Source: Microthrixaceae bacterium (GTDB lineage Bacteria > Actinomycetota > Acidimicrobiia > Acidimicrobiales > Microtrichaceae). From it: a stretch of DNA of 64,000 nt. How positions within the stretch are numbered: position 1 is the stretch's first letter; every line of letters starts with the position of its first letter. Below the pieces are notes generated by a model, which was not told where the DNA came from, ran no database searches, and worked only from the letters and a program-made list of their open reading frames with translations. The stretch lies in NCBI GenBank assembly GCA_020637215.1, contig JACJWI010000003.1, positions 310,001 through 374,000 on the forward strand, in the 5' to 3' direction. Below, in pieces: positions 15,133 to 23,961 of this stretch. The position numbers and the translations under genes are program-made.

Positions 15133-17501
15133 GGCGCACCTCCGATCCCGGCTCCGACGGCGCTCGGCATCAGTTCCTCGTCCAGGCCGAGCGAGCGACC
15201 GGCGTCGAGGGCGTCGGCCCTGCTCAGCGGTCGGTCGAGGCCCAGCTCGTCGGGCGACGGGTGCTCGACCTTCTTCAGCGATTCCGGCACCACCCCCATG
15301 ACGCCGATGGCCACCCGCAGCACCAGGAACGTGAACACCCCGATGCCCAGGATCCGCCACCCGTTGGAGGAGATCCGATCGGCCCAGGGCAGGAACGCGG
15401 CGACCAGCAGGCCGAGCGCCAGCCAGATGCCGGTGGCGGCCCGTCGGGGTCGGGGGCCCTCGGGGGTGTCGGGTGCGAAGAGGATGGGCAGCAACGGCAC
15501 CACCGCGACGACGAAGACCAGCAACGCCGCGAAGAACGACCACTTGGTGATCACCCCGGCCCGCGTGGCGAACCACAGGCCGACGCCGCCGACGCCGGCG
15601 ATGACCAGCGACGGCACCGACTCACCGACGGCCCGGTACCCGGCGGCCATCTGAGGCGCGGCACCATCGGGCTCCTGGCCCAGGCTGATTCCCATGAGGC
15701 CCGGTGTGAAGCTCAGCACGTCAGTCACCGGCATCGACACGAAGCGGAAGATGCCGATCGCGTTGGCCGCGAAGATCGTCGATGCGATCGGGATGGCCCC
15801 GAGCAGGAGACCCCCCAGGAACGCCCCGGCGACCGACCCGATGCCGCCGACCACCGCCAGCATGGTGATGGGCAGCGAGTTGGTCAGCCCGAAGTCGTCC
15901 GCGATGAACGTGCGGCCGGCCAGCGCTCCACCGAGGCCGGCGATGGCGGCCGACAGGGCGAACACCCCGACCTTGGTCGACGTGAGGTTCAGTCCGAGGG
16001 TCGCGCACGCCACCGGCGAGTCCTTCATGGCGGCCACGCGCCGCCCCCAGGCGCTGCGGCGAAGCAGCACCAGCAGGTTGCCGAGGAGCGCGAAGGTCAC
16101 CGCGAACAGGATCAGCTGGCGGTAGTCGTTGGTGACCTCGAAGCCGCCGATGCTCAGCCCCGGCACCTGGATCGACCCGCCGGGCATCACCTCGGACTGG
16201 CCGAAGACCATCGAGGTGCAGAACAGGGCGAACGCGGCGGTGGCGAGCGCCAGGTAGATGCCCGACAGCCGCAGCGCCGGCAGGGCGACGACCGCGCCGA
16301 CCACCGCGCAGAGCACCACGGCGATCGCTACACCGACCGGTGACCCGGTGGCCCCCCAGGTGGCCATGGCGAGCGCCCCGATGCCGGTGAAGGTCATCTG
16401 GGCGAGCGAGATCTGACCGGCGTAGCCGGTCAGAGGCACCAGCGACAGGGTGATCAGCGCGAAGCCGAAGCCCTTGGAGACCAGGTTGAGGTCGGGCGCC
16501 GACAGCAGGGAGCCGACCGCCGCGGCGACGAGCACCAGGGCGATCCCACCCCAGATCGCCGTGACCTGCGACGGGGGCCGCACCGGGGATCGGGGTCGGC
16601 TGACGCCGTGGGCCCGCAGACGTGCCTCGGGCTGCACGAGGATCACCACGAATAGCATCACCGCGGGGATGGCGGTGCGCAGGTTCTGGAGGCTGACCGG
16701 GCCCAGCGCGTAGGACGGGTCGATGTAGCCGGTGGCGTAGGACTCGGCCAGACCGAGGACCACCGCACCGAGGAACGCCCCCGGCAGCGATCGCAGCCGG
16801 CCGACCACCGCCACGGCGTAGGCGTTGACGACCAGGAGCGTGAGGGTGACGGCGCTGAGGGTCTGCTCCGAGGCGATCAGCACCCCGGACACCGCGGCCA
16901 GGCCCGCTCCCAGCGCCCAGGCCAGCATGGCGGTGCGGCCCGGCCGGCCGCCGTTGAGCTGCAGCAGCGCCCGGTCGTCGACGATGGCTCGCATGGCCAC
17001 GCCCAGCCGGGTGCGCCGCAGCACCAGGCGGAGTCCGACCGCCACCGCGATGGCGATCGCCATGGTCAGGATCCGCGAGTAGGGAACCGCGACTCCGGCG
17101 ATCTCCACGGTCTTACCGGCGAAGAACGGCGGCACCGGACGGGCCACGTCGGGAGGCCAGATCACGTTGGCGATGCCGAGCAGGGCCACCATGAGGCTGA
17201 CCGTCACCACGATCTTGACCACCTCGGACGCGCCCTCGATGCCGCGCATGATCCCGCGCTCGATCACGGCACCGAACAACGGGGCCATGACGAACACGAC
17301 CAGGATCACCGACGGGATCACCGGCACGCCCCAGCCCTGGTTCACCTGCCAGTAGGCGAAGGCGGCGAGCATGCCGAACGCGCCGTGGGCGAAGTTGAAG
17401 ATGCCGGAGGTCGTGTAGGTGACGACCAGGCCCGACGCCGCGATCGCATAGATCGCGGCCGTCGACAGGCCGGCGATCGTGAAGGTCAGGAACTTGTCCA
17501 A
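15129..17501 (-). CDS. LivH-LivM fused permease with extra C-terminal domain
   Basis: A single 790-residue protein carries both permease subunits. Residues ~1-297 are LivH (GIFNFAHGAFGMLAAF; coupling loop TRLGVAMRAIVDDRALL) and ~310-610 are LivM (LTGYAGQISLAQMTFTGIGA; coupling loop RRVAAMKDSPVACATLG). A further ~170 residues add three or so membrane helices and a charged tail not normally found. The start is TTG 17501, backed by GGAG five bases upstream. Fused LivHM proteins are known in actinobacteria; the extension is the odd part. Likely cytoplasmic-membrane channel for amino acid or other small-acid import. Confidence 0.9.
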   Translation of the reverse strand: MDKFLTFTIAGLSTAAIYAIAASGLVVTYTTSGIFNFAHGAFGMLAAFAYWQVNQGWGVPVIPSVILVVFVMAPLFGAVIERGIMRGIEGASEVVKIVVTVSLMVALLGIANVIWPPDVARPVPPFFAGKTVEIAGVAVPYSRILTMAIAIAVAVGLRLVLRRTRLGVAMRAIVDDRALLQLNGGRPGRTAMLAWALGAGLAAVSGVLIASEQTLSAVTLTLLVVNAYAVAVVGRLRSLPGAFLGAVVLGLAESYATGYIDPSYALGPVSLQNLRTAIPAVMLFVVILVQPEARLRAHGVSRPRSPVRPPSQVTAIWGGIALVLVAAAVGSLLSAPDLNLVSKGFGFALITLSLVPLTGYAGQISLAQMTFTGIGALAMATWGATGSPVGVAIAVVLCAVVGAVVALPALRLSGIYLALATAAFALFCTSMVFGQSEVMPGGSIQVPGLSIGGFEVTNDYRQLILFAVTFALLGNLLVLLRRSAWGRRVAAMKDSPVACATLGLNLTSTKVGVFALSAAIAGLGGALAGRTFIADDFGLTNSLPITMLAVVGGIGSVAGAFLGGLLLGAIPIASTIFAANAIGIFRFVSMPVTDVLSFTPGLMGISLGQEPDGAAPQMAAGYRAVGESVPSLVIAGVGGVGLWFATRAGVITKWSFFAALLVFVVAVVPLLPILFAPDTPEGPRPRRAATGIWLALGLLVAAFLPWADRISSNGWRILGIGVFTFLVLRVAIGVMGVVPESLKKVEHPSPDELGLDRPLSRADALDAGRSLGLDEELMPSAVGAGIGGAP

Positions 17502-17519
17502 CTCAGCTCCGGGTACGGC

Positions 17520-18950
17520 TCAGCGCTTGCGGTCGGGATCGATCGCGCCCTTGGCGGGCAGCTCGGCGGTGACCGTGGCGATGCTGTCGGGCGGGCAGTG
17601 GAAGCCGTCCTGGTCGTCGTCCTCGCCACCGATCTCGGGCCACAGGCGCTCGAAGCCGTCGCCCTTGACCACCATCAGCATCCCGCACTCCGGCGGCTCG
17701 TCGCCGCCCGGGTCGGTGGGCACGTGGGTGCCCCCCGCGGTCCAGTCCTTCTGCTCGGCAGCCCGATCCAGCACGCAGTCACGGCTGATGACGCCCTTGT
17801 TCTGGTCACCGCAGTCCTTGGCCGCGGTCGCGAACAGCAGCCATGCCGAGGTCGACTGCAGTCCGAGGGCCGCCTCCTTGCCGTCCGGCACGTACTTCTT
17901 CAGGTTGTCCTGGTACTGCTTGATCGCGGGCCACTTGTCGGCCTCCTCGAAGGGGTGGAACCCCAGCCGGATGACCGACCCGTCGACCGCAGCCGGACCC
18001 TGGGAGAAGAAGACGGCGTCGTACACGTTGGTCTCGTTGAGGGCGACGCCCTTCCAGCCCTGCTCCTTGAGCTTGGACATGAGGTTGGCGGCGTTGCCGG
18101 GCTCACCGATCCAGTAGAGGGAACCGGCGCCGCTGTCGATCACCTTCTGGGCGAGCGGCGTCCAGTCGGCCATGCCCGCCACGGGGTAGCTGAGGGCCTC
18201 GAGCTGCTGGATGCCGCCGACGGCCTGCACCGCTGCGTCGTACTGGAGCTTGACGACCTTGAGCGACGGGAGCTCGCCGTAGACGACCACGTTCTTGGCC
18301 GACTGCTCCGGGTAGAGCTTCTTGAAGTCCATGATCCACTGCTCGGACTTCTTGTTCGGCGGGTTCGGGATCGGCTGGACCTGGCCGTTCGACAGGCTCT
18401 TCTGCACAGACACCGCGAAGGCCGGGACATCGATCAGTCCGCACTTGTGGAAGTCCGAGCCCTCCTTGCCGGTGAAGGACAGGTCGTCCTGGGTGAAGGC
18501 CCCGCCGACGAAGCCGAACACCGAGTGGCACGCCTTGGCCATGGCGGCCTCGACCTCGAACAGCTTGCCGTCGAGGTCGACGGGCTCGATCTGCAGGCCG
18601 CCGATCCCGCCCTGCTCGTTGCACCAGTCGGTGAAGGCCACCGACGCGTCCCACAGCTCCTTGTTGAGGCCGGGTCGGATGGCGGCGCCCCGGTCGTTGG
18701 GGACGCCGATGTAGAGCTTGTCGGTCCCGGTGCCGCCCTCGCCCTCGGCGACCTTGAAGCTGCCCTTGCCGCACGGCGACGGCAGCGTGCCCCACTCGTT
18801 GCCGGTCGAGGATCCGGCCGCGGTCGTGGTGGACCCCTCCTTGTCGGATCCCTTCTCGTCGCCCCCCGACGCCCCGCAGGCGCCGAGTACCAGCGCCATC
18901 GCGGCCAACAGGGCCACCCCGACGTGACGGATGTGGGTGCTCCGAGCCAT
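17520..18950 (-). CDS. ABC transporter substrate-binding lipoprotein
   Basis: A 476-residue periplasmic-binding-fold protein (Peripla_BP_6 type) that should deliver ligand to the LivHM-LivG-LivF transporter. It has a lipoprotein signal (ALVLGAC, lipidated C25), a Ser/Thr/Gly linker and a type I binding fold with six later cysteines in the C-terminal third, probably disulfide-bonded. ATG 18950 has AGGGGGA six bases upstream. It is the first gene of the operon. The ligand cannot be told from sequence; the divergent D-aminoacylase-like gene hints at amino acid derivatives. Confidence 0.88.
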   Translation of the reverse strand: MARSTHIRHVGVALLAAMALVLGACGASGGDEKGSDKEGSTTTAAGSSTGNEWGTLPSPCGKGSFKVAEGEGGTGTDKLYIGVPNDRGAAIRPGLNKELWDASVAFTDWCNEQGGIGGLQIEPVDLDGKLFEVEAAMAKACHSVFGFVGGAFTQDDLSFTGKEGSDFHKCGLIDVPAFAVSVQKSLSNGQVQPIPNPPNKKSEQWIMDFKKLYPEQSAKNVVVYGELPSLKVVKLQYDAAVQAVGGIQQLEALSYPVAGMADWTPLAQKVIDSGAGSLYWIGEPGNAANLMSKLKEQGWKGVALNETNVYDAVFFSQGPAAVDGSVIRLGFHPFEEADKWPAIKQYQDNLKKYVPDGKEAALGLQSTSAWLLFATAAKDCGDQNKGVISRDCVLDRAAEQKDWTAGGTHVPTDPGGDEPPECGMLMVVKGDGFERLWPEIGGEDDDQDGFHCPPDSIATVTAELPAKGAIDPDRKR

Positions 18951-19190
18951 GTGCAGTCCCCCTGGGTTCGACGTGTGGCGTTGGTCGGCGTGGTCGCAGC
19001 CGGTCCGGATCCCGGTGGACCACGGCCCGTCCCGCCGCGGGTCGGCCGACTTGCGCGGAGGTTCTATCAGATGACATCGGTCACCTGCTGCCACGAGCGC
19101 ACCGCGCTCCGCTCCCGACGCGCCCCCCGGACGCCCCGTCCCGACACGCATTGCCGTGCCCCAACCGCTCTGCAACGATGGGCACCCAGA

Positions 19191-19211
19191 AATCTGACAA
19201 CCCGTCAGATT
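19191..19211. promoter_or_regulatory. Operator-like palindrome before the amidohydrolase
   Basis: Perfect 8-base arms AATCTGAC (19191-19198) and GTCAGATT (19204-19211) around a 5-base centre, in the 279-base gap between divergent transport and amidohydrolase genes and ending 18 bases before GTG 19230. The layout suits a TetR- or GntR-family repressor; no such gene is in the window. Confidence 0.5.
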
Positions 19212-19229
19212 CCGGCAGGGAGATCACGC

Positions 19230-20960
19230 GTGGACCTCGCGATCCGCAACGTCACCATCGTCGACGGCACCGGAGCCCCGGCCCGGGTCGGCGACGTCGG
19301 CATCTCGAACGGCCGCATCGTCACGGTCGCCGAGACGGCCGACCCGGCCCTGGACGGCGCGGAGCGCACCGTCGACGGGACCGGGCTGATGCTCTGTCCC
19401 GGCTTTGTCGATCCCCACACCCACTACGACGCCCAGCTGCTGTGGGACCCGACCGCGTCGCCGTCGAGCGTGCACGGGGTCACCACGGTGATCGCCGGCA
19501 ACTGCGGGTTCACGCTCGCCCCGCTCAACCCCGGTGACGGGGACTACGTCCGTCGGATGATGGCCAAGGTCGAGGGCATGCCGCTGGCCGCGCTCGAGGA
19601 GGGCATCGACTGGGACTGGGAGACCTTCGCCGACTACCTGGCCCGCTTCGACGGGAACCTCGCGGTCAACGCCGGGTTCCTGGTCGGCCACTGCGCCCTG
19701 CGCCGCAAGGTCATGGGCACCGACGCGGTCGGGTCCCAGCCGACCGACGAGCAGCTGCGCGACATGGAGGAGCTGCTGGCCGAGAGCATCCGGGCCGGCG
19801 GGCTCGGGTTCTCGACCACGCGGGCCCGCACGCACTCCGACGGCGACGGGGAGCCGGTGGCGTCGCGATGGGCCGAGGAGCCCGAGCTGCTCGCCCTCGC
19901 CGAGGTCGTCTCCCAACACCCCGGCACCACGCTGGAGTTCGCCTCCGACGGCTGCCTGGACGGCTTCGACGACGACGAGGTCCAGTTCATGATCCGGTTC
20001 TCGAGGGCCGGCAACCGCCCGCTGAACTGGAACGTCCTCACCGTCGACTCCCACGCCCCGGAGCGCTACCGCAACCAGCTCGCCGCCATGGACACCGCGG
20101 CGGCTGCCGGCGCCCGGGTGGTGGCGCTGACCATGCCGGTCATCGTCGGCATGAACATGAGCTTCCTGACCTACTGCGCGCTCAACATGATGCCGGACTG
20201 GGGCGACATCCTGGCCCTGCCGGTCCCCGAGCGCATCGAGAAGCTCTCCGACCCGGGCACGCGCCGGTTCATGGAGGAGCGCGCCGCGTCGCCCGACGCC
20301 GGCGTGTTCGCCCGCCTCACCGGCTGGAGCACCTACGTGATCGGCGACACCTTCTCGGAGGCCAACGAGGGTCTGCGGGGACGCCGGGTGGGCGACATCG
20401 CGGCCGAACGCGGCACCGGGGCGTTCGACACGCTCCTCGACATAGTCATCGCGGACGACCTGCGCACGGTCCTGTGGCCCGGAGCCACCGACGCGGACCC
20501 CGAGTCGTGGGAGCTGCGTCGCCAGGCGTGGCAGCACCCGTCGGTCATGCTCGGCGGCTCCGACGCCGGAGCGCACCTCGACCGGATGCAGGGCGCCAAC
20601 TACCCGACCCGCTTCTTGGCCGACTGCCTGCGCGGCCGCAAGCTGACCACCGTCGAGGACGCCGTGCGCATGATGACCACCGTGCCCGCCGAGCTGTTCG
20701 GCCTGAGGGACCGGGGCGTCATCCGCGAGGGAGCCCACGCGGACCTGGTCCTGTTCGACCCCGACGTCGTCGACTCGGAGATGCTCTCGATGGTCGACGA
20801 CCTGCCCGGCGGCACCGAACGCCTCTTCGCGGGCTCGGTCGGGGTGCGATCCGTGCTGGTGTCGGGGGTCGAGGTGGTCCGCGACGGTCGGCCGACCGAG
20901 GCGCGGCCCGGCACGATCATCCGCTCCGGCGTCGACACCGACACCGTCACCGCATCCTGA
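19230..20960 (+). CDS. N-acyl-D-amino acid deacylase-like amidohydrolase
   Basis: A 576-residue amidohydrolase of the D-aminoacylase / DAN family. The metal site begins with DPHTHYD, GNCGFTLAP is a characteristic segment, and GSDAGAHLD carries the catalytic Asp near the C-terminus. The enzyme should hydrolyse N-acyl-D-amino acids or related amides; the exact substrate is unknown. The start is GTG 19230 with GGGAGA 8 bases upstream. It is divergent from the Liv-type transporter, which may import its substrate or product. A palindromic operator precedes it. Confidence 0.85.
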   Translation: MDLAIRNVTIVDGTGAPARVGDVGISNGRIVTVAETADPALDGAERTVDGTGLMLCPGFVDPHTHYDAQLLWDPTASPSSVHGVTTVIAGNCGFTLAPLNPGDGDYVRRMMAKVEGMPLAALEEGIDWDWETFADYLARFDGNLAVNAGFLVGHCALRRKVMGTDAVGSQPTDEQLRDMEELLAESIRAGGLGFSTTRARTHSDGDGEPVASRWAEEPELLALAEVVSQHPGTTLEFASDGCLDGFDDDEVQFMIRFSRAGNRPLNWNVLTVDSHAPERYRNQLAAMDTAAAAGARVVALTMPVIVGMNMSFLTYCALNMMPDWGDILALPVPERIEKLSDPGTRRFMEERAASPDAGVFARLTGWSTYVIGDTFSEANEGLRGRRVGDIAAERGTGAFDTLLDIVIADDLRTVLWPGATDADPESWELRRQAWQHPSVMLGGSDAGAHLDRMQGANYPTRFLADCLRGRKLTTVEDAVRMMTTVPAELFGLRDRGVIREGAHADLVLFDPDVVDSEMLSMVDDLPGGTERLFAGSVGVRSVLVSGVEVVRDGRPTEARPGTIIRSGVDTDTVTAS

Positions 20961-20984
20961 GCCCGCTCGGCTGCGGGCGCCAGA

Positions 20985-22085
20985 TCAGGACCGGGCGCGC
21001 ATCTCGCCCAGGCGGGGGGCGAACGCGGTGAACAGCAGCAGCCCCAGGGCCAGCAGTCCGATCGGGACGATCCCGTTGCCACGGTCGGTGTAGACGGGCA
21101 CGAGCACGAACGCGCTGAGCAGAGCGGTCCACGCCCACAGGATCGCCACGGCGCGACGGTGCCCGTGGCCGAGGTCCATCAGCCGGTGGTGCAGGTGCGC
21201 CTTGTCCGCGGTGGCCACCCCGGAGCGCCGACTGGCCCGACGGATGACGGCGAAGGCCGTGTCGAGCAACGGAACGCCGAGGATCACCAACGGGATCACC
21301 AGCGGAGCGAAGAAGAACCACGACTGGCCCGAGAACGGATCGTCGGACTGACCGCCGACGGCGATCGTCGACGACGCGAGCAGCAGCCCCAGCAGCAACG
21401 CCCCGCTGTCGCCCATGAAGATGCTCGCCGGGTTGAAGTTGAACGGCAGGAAGCCCAGGCACACCCCGGCAGTGACGATCGCGATCAGCAGACCGACGTT
21501 GGTGACGTCGACGACGCCGACCTGGAACAGCTGCCAGCCGTAGAGGAAGAACGCGAACGACGCGATGGCGACGATGCCGGCGGCGAGGCCGTCGAGCCCG
21601 TCGATCAGGTTGACCGCGTTGGCGAGGCCCACCACCCACAGCACCGACACCAGCGCCGACAGGTCCGGGGGCAGGACGGTGAAGCCGAGGAACGGGATGC
21701 GCAGGTAGATCACGGTGAGGCCGACCAGGGTGAGCACCGAGCCCGACAGCACCATCCCGGCGAGCTTGGCCGGCGGCGACACGTCCCGGAGGTCGTCGAC
21801 GAGCCCGGTCACGAACATGACCGCGGCGGCCAGGAGGACGCCGAGGACGTTGGAGGGAGCCTCGAACACCGGCCGCAGCCCCGGCAGCAGCGCGGCGGTC
21901 GCGATGCCCACCACCAGACCCACGAACAGGGCGGCGCCCCCGAGCAGCGGGGTGGGTTCCGCGTGCACGCTGCGGTCCGACGGCTCGGCCATCGCCCCGA
22001 CCCGACGCGACAGCGACCGCAACGGGGGCACCGACGCCGCCGTGGCGGCGACCGACACCGCCATCACGATCAGGTAGTCGCGCAC
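20985..22085 (-). CDS. wecA: Undecaprenyl-phosphate GlcNAc-1-phosphate transferase (WecA/TagO type)
   Basis: A 366-residue polytopic enzyme that moves a sugar-1-phosphate from UDP-sugar (probably UDP-GlcNAc) to a polyprenyl phosphate at the inner membrane, the first step of cell-wall glycan synthesis. It shows VDDLRD, NLIDGLDGLAAG, FMGDSGALLLG and the HLHHRL loop that separates this group from MraY. In mycobacteria the orthologue lies beside the atp operon; here it is about 8 kb from it. The start is GTG 22085 with TAGTGT 7 bases upstream, so the mRNA is probably leaderless. Confidence 0.92.
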   Translation of the reverse strand: MRDYLIVMAVSVAATAASVPPLRSLSRRVGAMAEPSDRSVHAEPTPLLGGAALFVGLVVGIATAALLPGLRPVFEAPSNVLGVLLAAAVMFVTGLVDDLRDVSPPAKLAGMVLSGSVLTLVGLTVIYLRIPFLGFTVLPPDLSALVSVLWVVGLANAVNLIDGLDGLAAGIVAIASFAFFLYGWQLFQVGVVDVTNVGLLIAIVTAGVCLGFLPFNFNPASIFMGDSGALLLGLLLASSTIAVGGQSDDPFSGQSWFFFAPLVIPLVILGVPLLDTAFAVIRRASRRSGVATADKAHLHHRLMDLGHGHRRAVAILWAWTALLSAFVLVPVYTDRGNGIVPIGLLALGLLLFTAFAPRLGEMRARS

Positions 22086-22092
22086 CGGGGCG

Positions 22093-22098
22093 ACACTA
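22093..22098 (-). promoter_or_regulatory. -10 hexamer of wecA
   Basis: TAGTGT on the minus strand, 7 bases before GTG 22085; predicts leaderless transcription. Confidence 0.45.
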
Positions 22099-22307
22099 GT
22101 GCCCTGCCCGTGTCGCCCCGAGGTGCCCGGATCCGCCCGTCACCGCCTTGGATGGACCTCGTGAAGAGGGCGTCATCGTGTCGCTCCGATGACACCTCGG
22201 TGACGGTTCGGCGACGTCGACATCATCGCTGTGCACCCTCGTGACGGTGTGGTACAACGGCCGGGATACCAAGGGTGATGCTGGGAGCTGGGAGCTGGGA
22301 GCAAGAG

Positions 22308-22335
22308 GGTGGACGGACCGGACGGTCCATCCACC
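22308..22335. repeat. Imperfect inverted repeat in the glycosyltransferase leader
   Basis: Two 12-base arms (GGTGGACGGACC and GGTCCATCCACC) with one mismatch and a 4-base loop, 36 bases before ATG 22372. Just upstream (22281-22302) is a threefold CTGGGAG tandem repeat. Could be an operator or an mRNA leader hairpin. Confidence 0.5.
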
Positions 22336-22371
22336 TTTGCGCTGCGGCGTCCTGCTGTCGAGGAGGGACGG

Positions 22372-23955
22372 ATGCAGTCGGAGTGGGGCCACGCCACGCG
22401 TGCGCAGGATCTGAGACGGAGGATCGGCTCGGCCGACGTCTTCGCCCGCGGCGCCGTGTCGATGGACGCCCCCTCCGAGGTCTCCGTACCCGAGCTGACC
22501 ATCGTCGGCGACCCGCTCCCGCGGACCCGACGGGTGCTCGGCCGGGTGCCCTTCCCGGTCCAGGTCAAGACGGCTCTGGTCGCGGCCGACCTCGTCGCCA
22601 CGATCTGTGGGATGGCCATGGCCGCCGGCCTGAGCGCCCGGGTCGGCGTCACCCGGGGCGAGACGGGTGCGACGGTGCTGACCGCACTGCTGTCGGTGCC
22701 GATCTGGCCCCTGCTGTACGCCCACCAGGGCCTCTACCAGGCCCGGCGCATCACCCGACGGGCCGACGAGTTCCGTGGCATCGTCAACTCGGTGCTCGCC
22801 GGGGTCCTGGTCCTCGCCGGCATCTCGGTGATCCTCCAGCAGGAGCACCTGCGGGAGTGGCTCCTGATCACGGCGGCGTGCGTGACCGGTACCGTCACAC
22901 TCGAGCGCGAGCTCGCCCGCCGCGTCATCGGCGAGTTCCGCTCCCGCGGCGTCATGACCCGACGGGTCGTGATCGTCGGGCGGAACGAGGAGGCGACCGA
23001 GCTGGCCGAGGCACTGCACGCCAACCGGGGGCTCGGCTACGAGGTCGTCGGGTTCGTCGCCGATGTCCCCGTCGGCCCGGTGATCGACCTGCGCTCGGAT
23101 CCCGAGCTCGGCCCCTACCTCGGCCGCACTGCCGAGGTGCTCGACCTGGTCCGTGCCACCCGGGCCGGCGGGGTCATCGTCGCCACCACCGGAGTCGACC
23201 AGCGGTCCGCCAACCGGCTCATCCGCGACCTCACCCGCGAGGGGCTCTTCGTCGAGCTCACCTCGTCCATGCGCGACATCGCCGCCAACCGGATCTCGGT
23301 CCGTCCGCTCGGTCCGTACCCGGTCATGTGCGTCGAACCGGTCGCCCAGTTCAGCTGGCGTCGAGCCGCCAAGCGCACCTTCGACCTGATCGTGGCCAGC
23401 GTGGCGATCGTCATCACCGCACCGATCCTGGCGGCCGCGGCGATCGCCATCCGCGTGACGTCGGGTCCGGGCGTCATGTTCCACCAGGAGCGCGTCGGCA
23501 AGGACGGAGTCCCGTTCCGGCTCCACAAGCTGCGCACCATGGTGCCCGACGCCGAGGAACGGCTCGCCGACCTCAAGGCGCTCAACGAGGCGTCGGGACC
23601 CATGTTCAAGATGGCCGACGACCCTCGGGTGACCCCGGTCGGTCGATTCCTGCGGGCCACGTCCATCGACGAGCTCCCCCAGCTGTTCGACGTCCTGAAG
23701 GGCCAGATGAGCCTGGTCGGCCCACGGCCGGCCCTGCCGTGCGAAGCCGCGCAGTGGGACGAGACCCTGTGGGAGCGCCTGCGGGTGCAGCCGGGGATCA
23801 CCGGCATGTGGCAGGTGAGCGGCCGCTACACGACGTCGCTCGAGACCTACGCCCGCCTCGACCTCTACTACGTCGACAACTGGTCGCTGGTGACAGACCT
23901 GCTGATCCTGGCCCGCACCGTCGGCGTCGTCCTGCGCCGCAAGGGCGGCGCCTGA
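22372..23955 (+). CDS. Polyprenyl glycosylphosphotransferase (EPS sugar transferase)
   Basis: A 527-residue membrane enzyme that transfers a sugar phosphate to undecaprenyl phosphate to start exopolysaccharide or capsule repeat units. It has N-terminal membrane helices, a central NAD-fold-like region (VIVGRNEEATELAEAL) and the C-terminal catalytic domain with RTFDLIVASVAIV, FRLHKLRTM, DELPQLFDVLKGQMSLVGPRP and the YTTSLETYARLDLYYVDNWS end. ATG 22372 is chosen because AGGAGG lies five bases upstream; a GTG at 22309 lacks this. Divergent from wecA, so the two may share control. Confidence 0.9.
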   Translation: MQSEWGHATRAQDLRRRIGSADVFARGAVSMDAPSEVSVPELTIVGDPLPRTRRVLGRVPFPVQVKTALVAADLVATICGMAMAAGLSARVGVTRGETGATVLTALLSVPIWPLLYAHQGLYQARRITRRADEFRGIVNSVLAGVLVLAGISVILQQEHLREWLLITAACVTGTVTLERELARRVIGEFRSRGVMTRRVVIVGRNEEATELAEALHANRGLGYEVVGFVADVPVGPVIDLRSDPELGPYLGRTAEVLDLVRATRAGGVIVATTGVDQRSANRLIRDLTREGLFVELTSSMRDIAANRISVRPLGPYPVMCVEPVAQFSWRRAAKRTFDLIVASVAIVITAPILAAAAIAIRVTSGPGVMFHQERVGKDGVPFRLHKLRTMVPDAEERLADLKALNEASGPMFKMADDPRVTPVGRFLRATSIDELPQLFDVLKGQMSLVGPRPALPCEAAQWDETLWERLRVQPGITGMWQVSGRYTTSLETYARLDLYYVDNWSLVTDLLILARTVGVVLRRKGGA

Positions 23956-23961
23956 ACGACA

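Noticed and set aside
17385..19229. A very long plus-strand frame leading into the amidohydrolase
   Set aside because: It is antisense to the permease and binding-protein genes; the enzyme's family N-terminus and ribosome binding site place the start at 19230.
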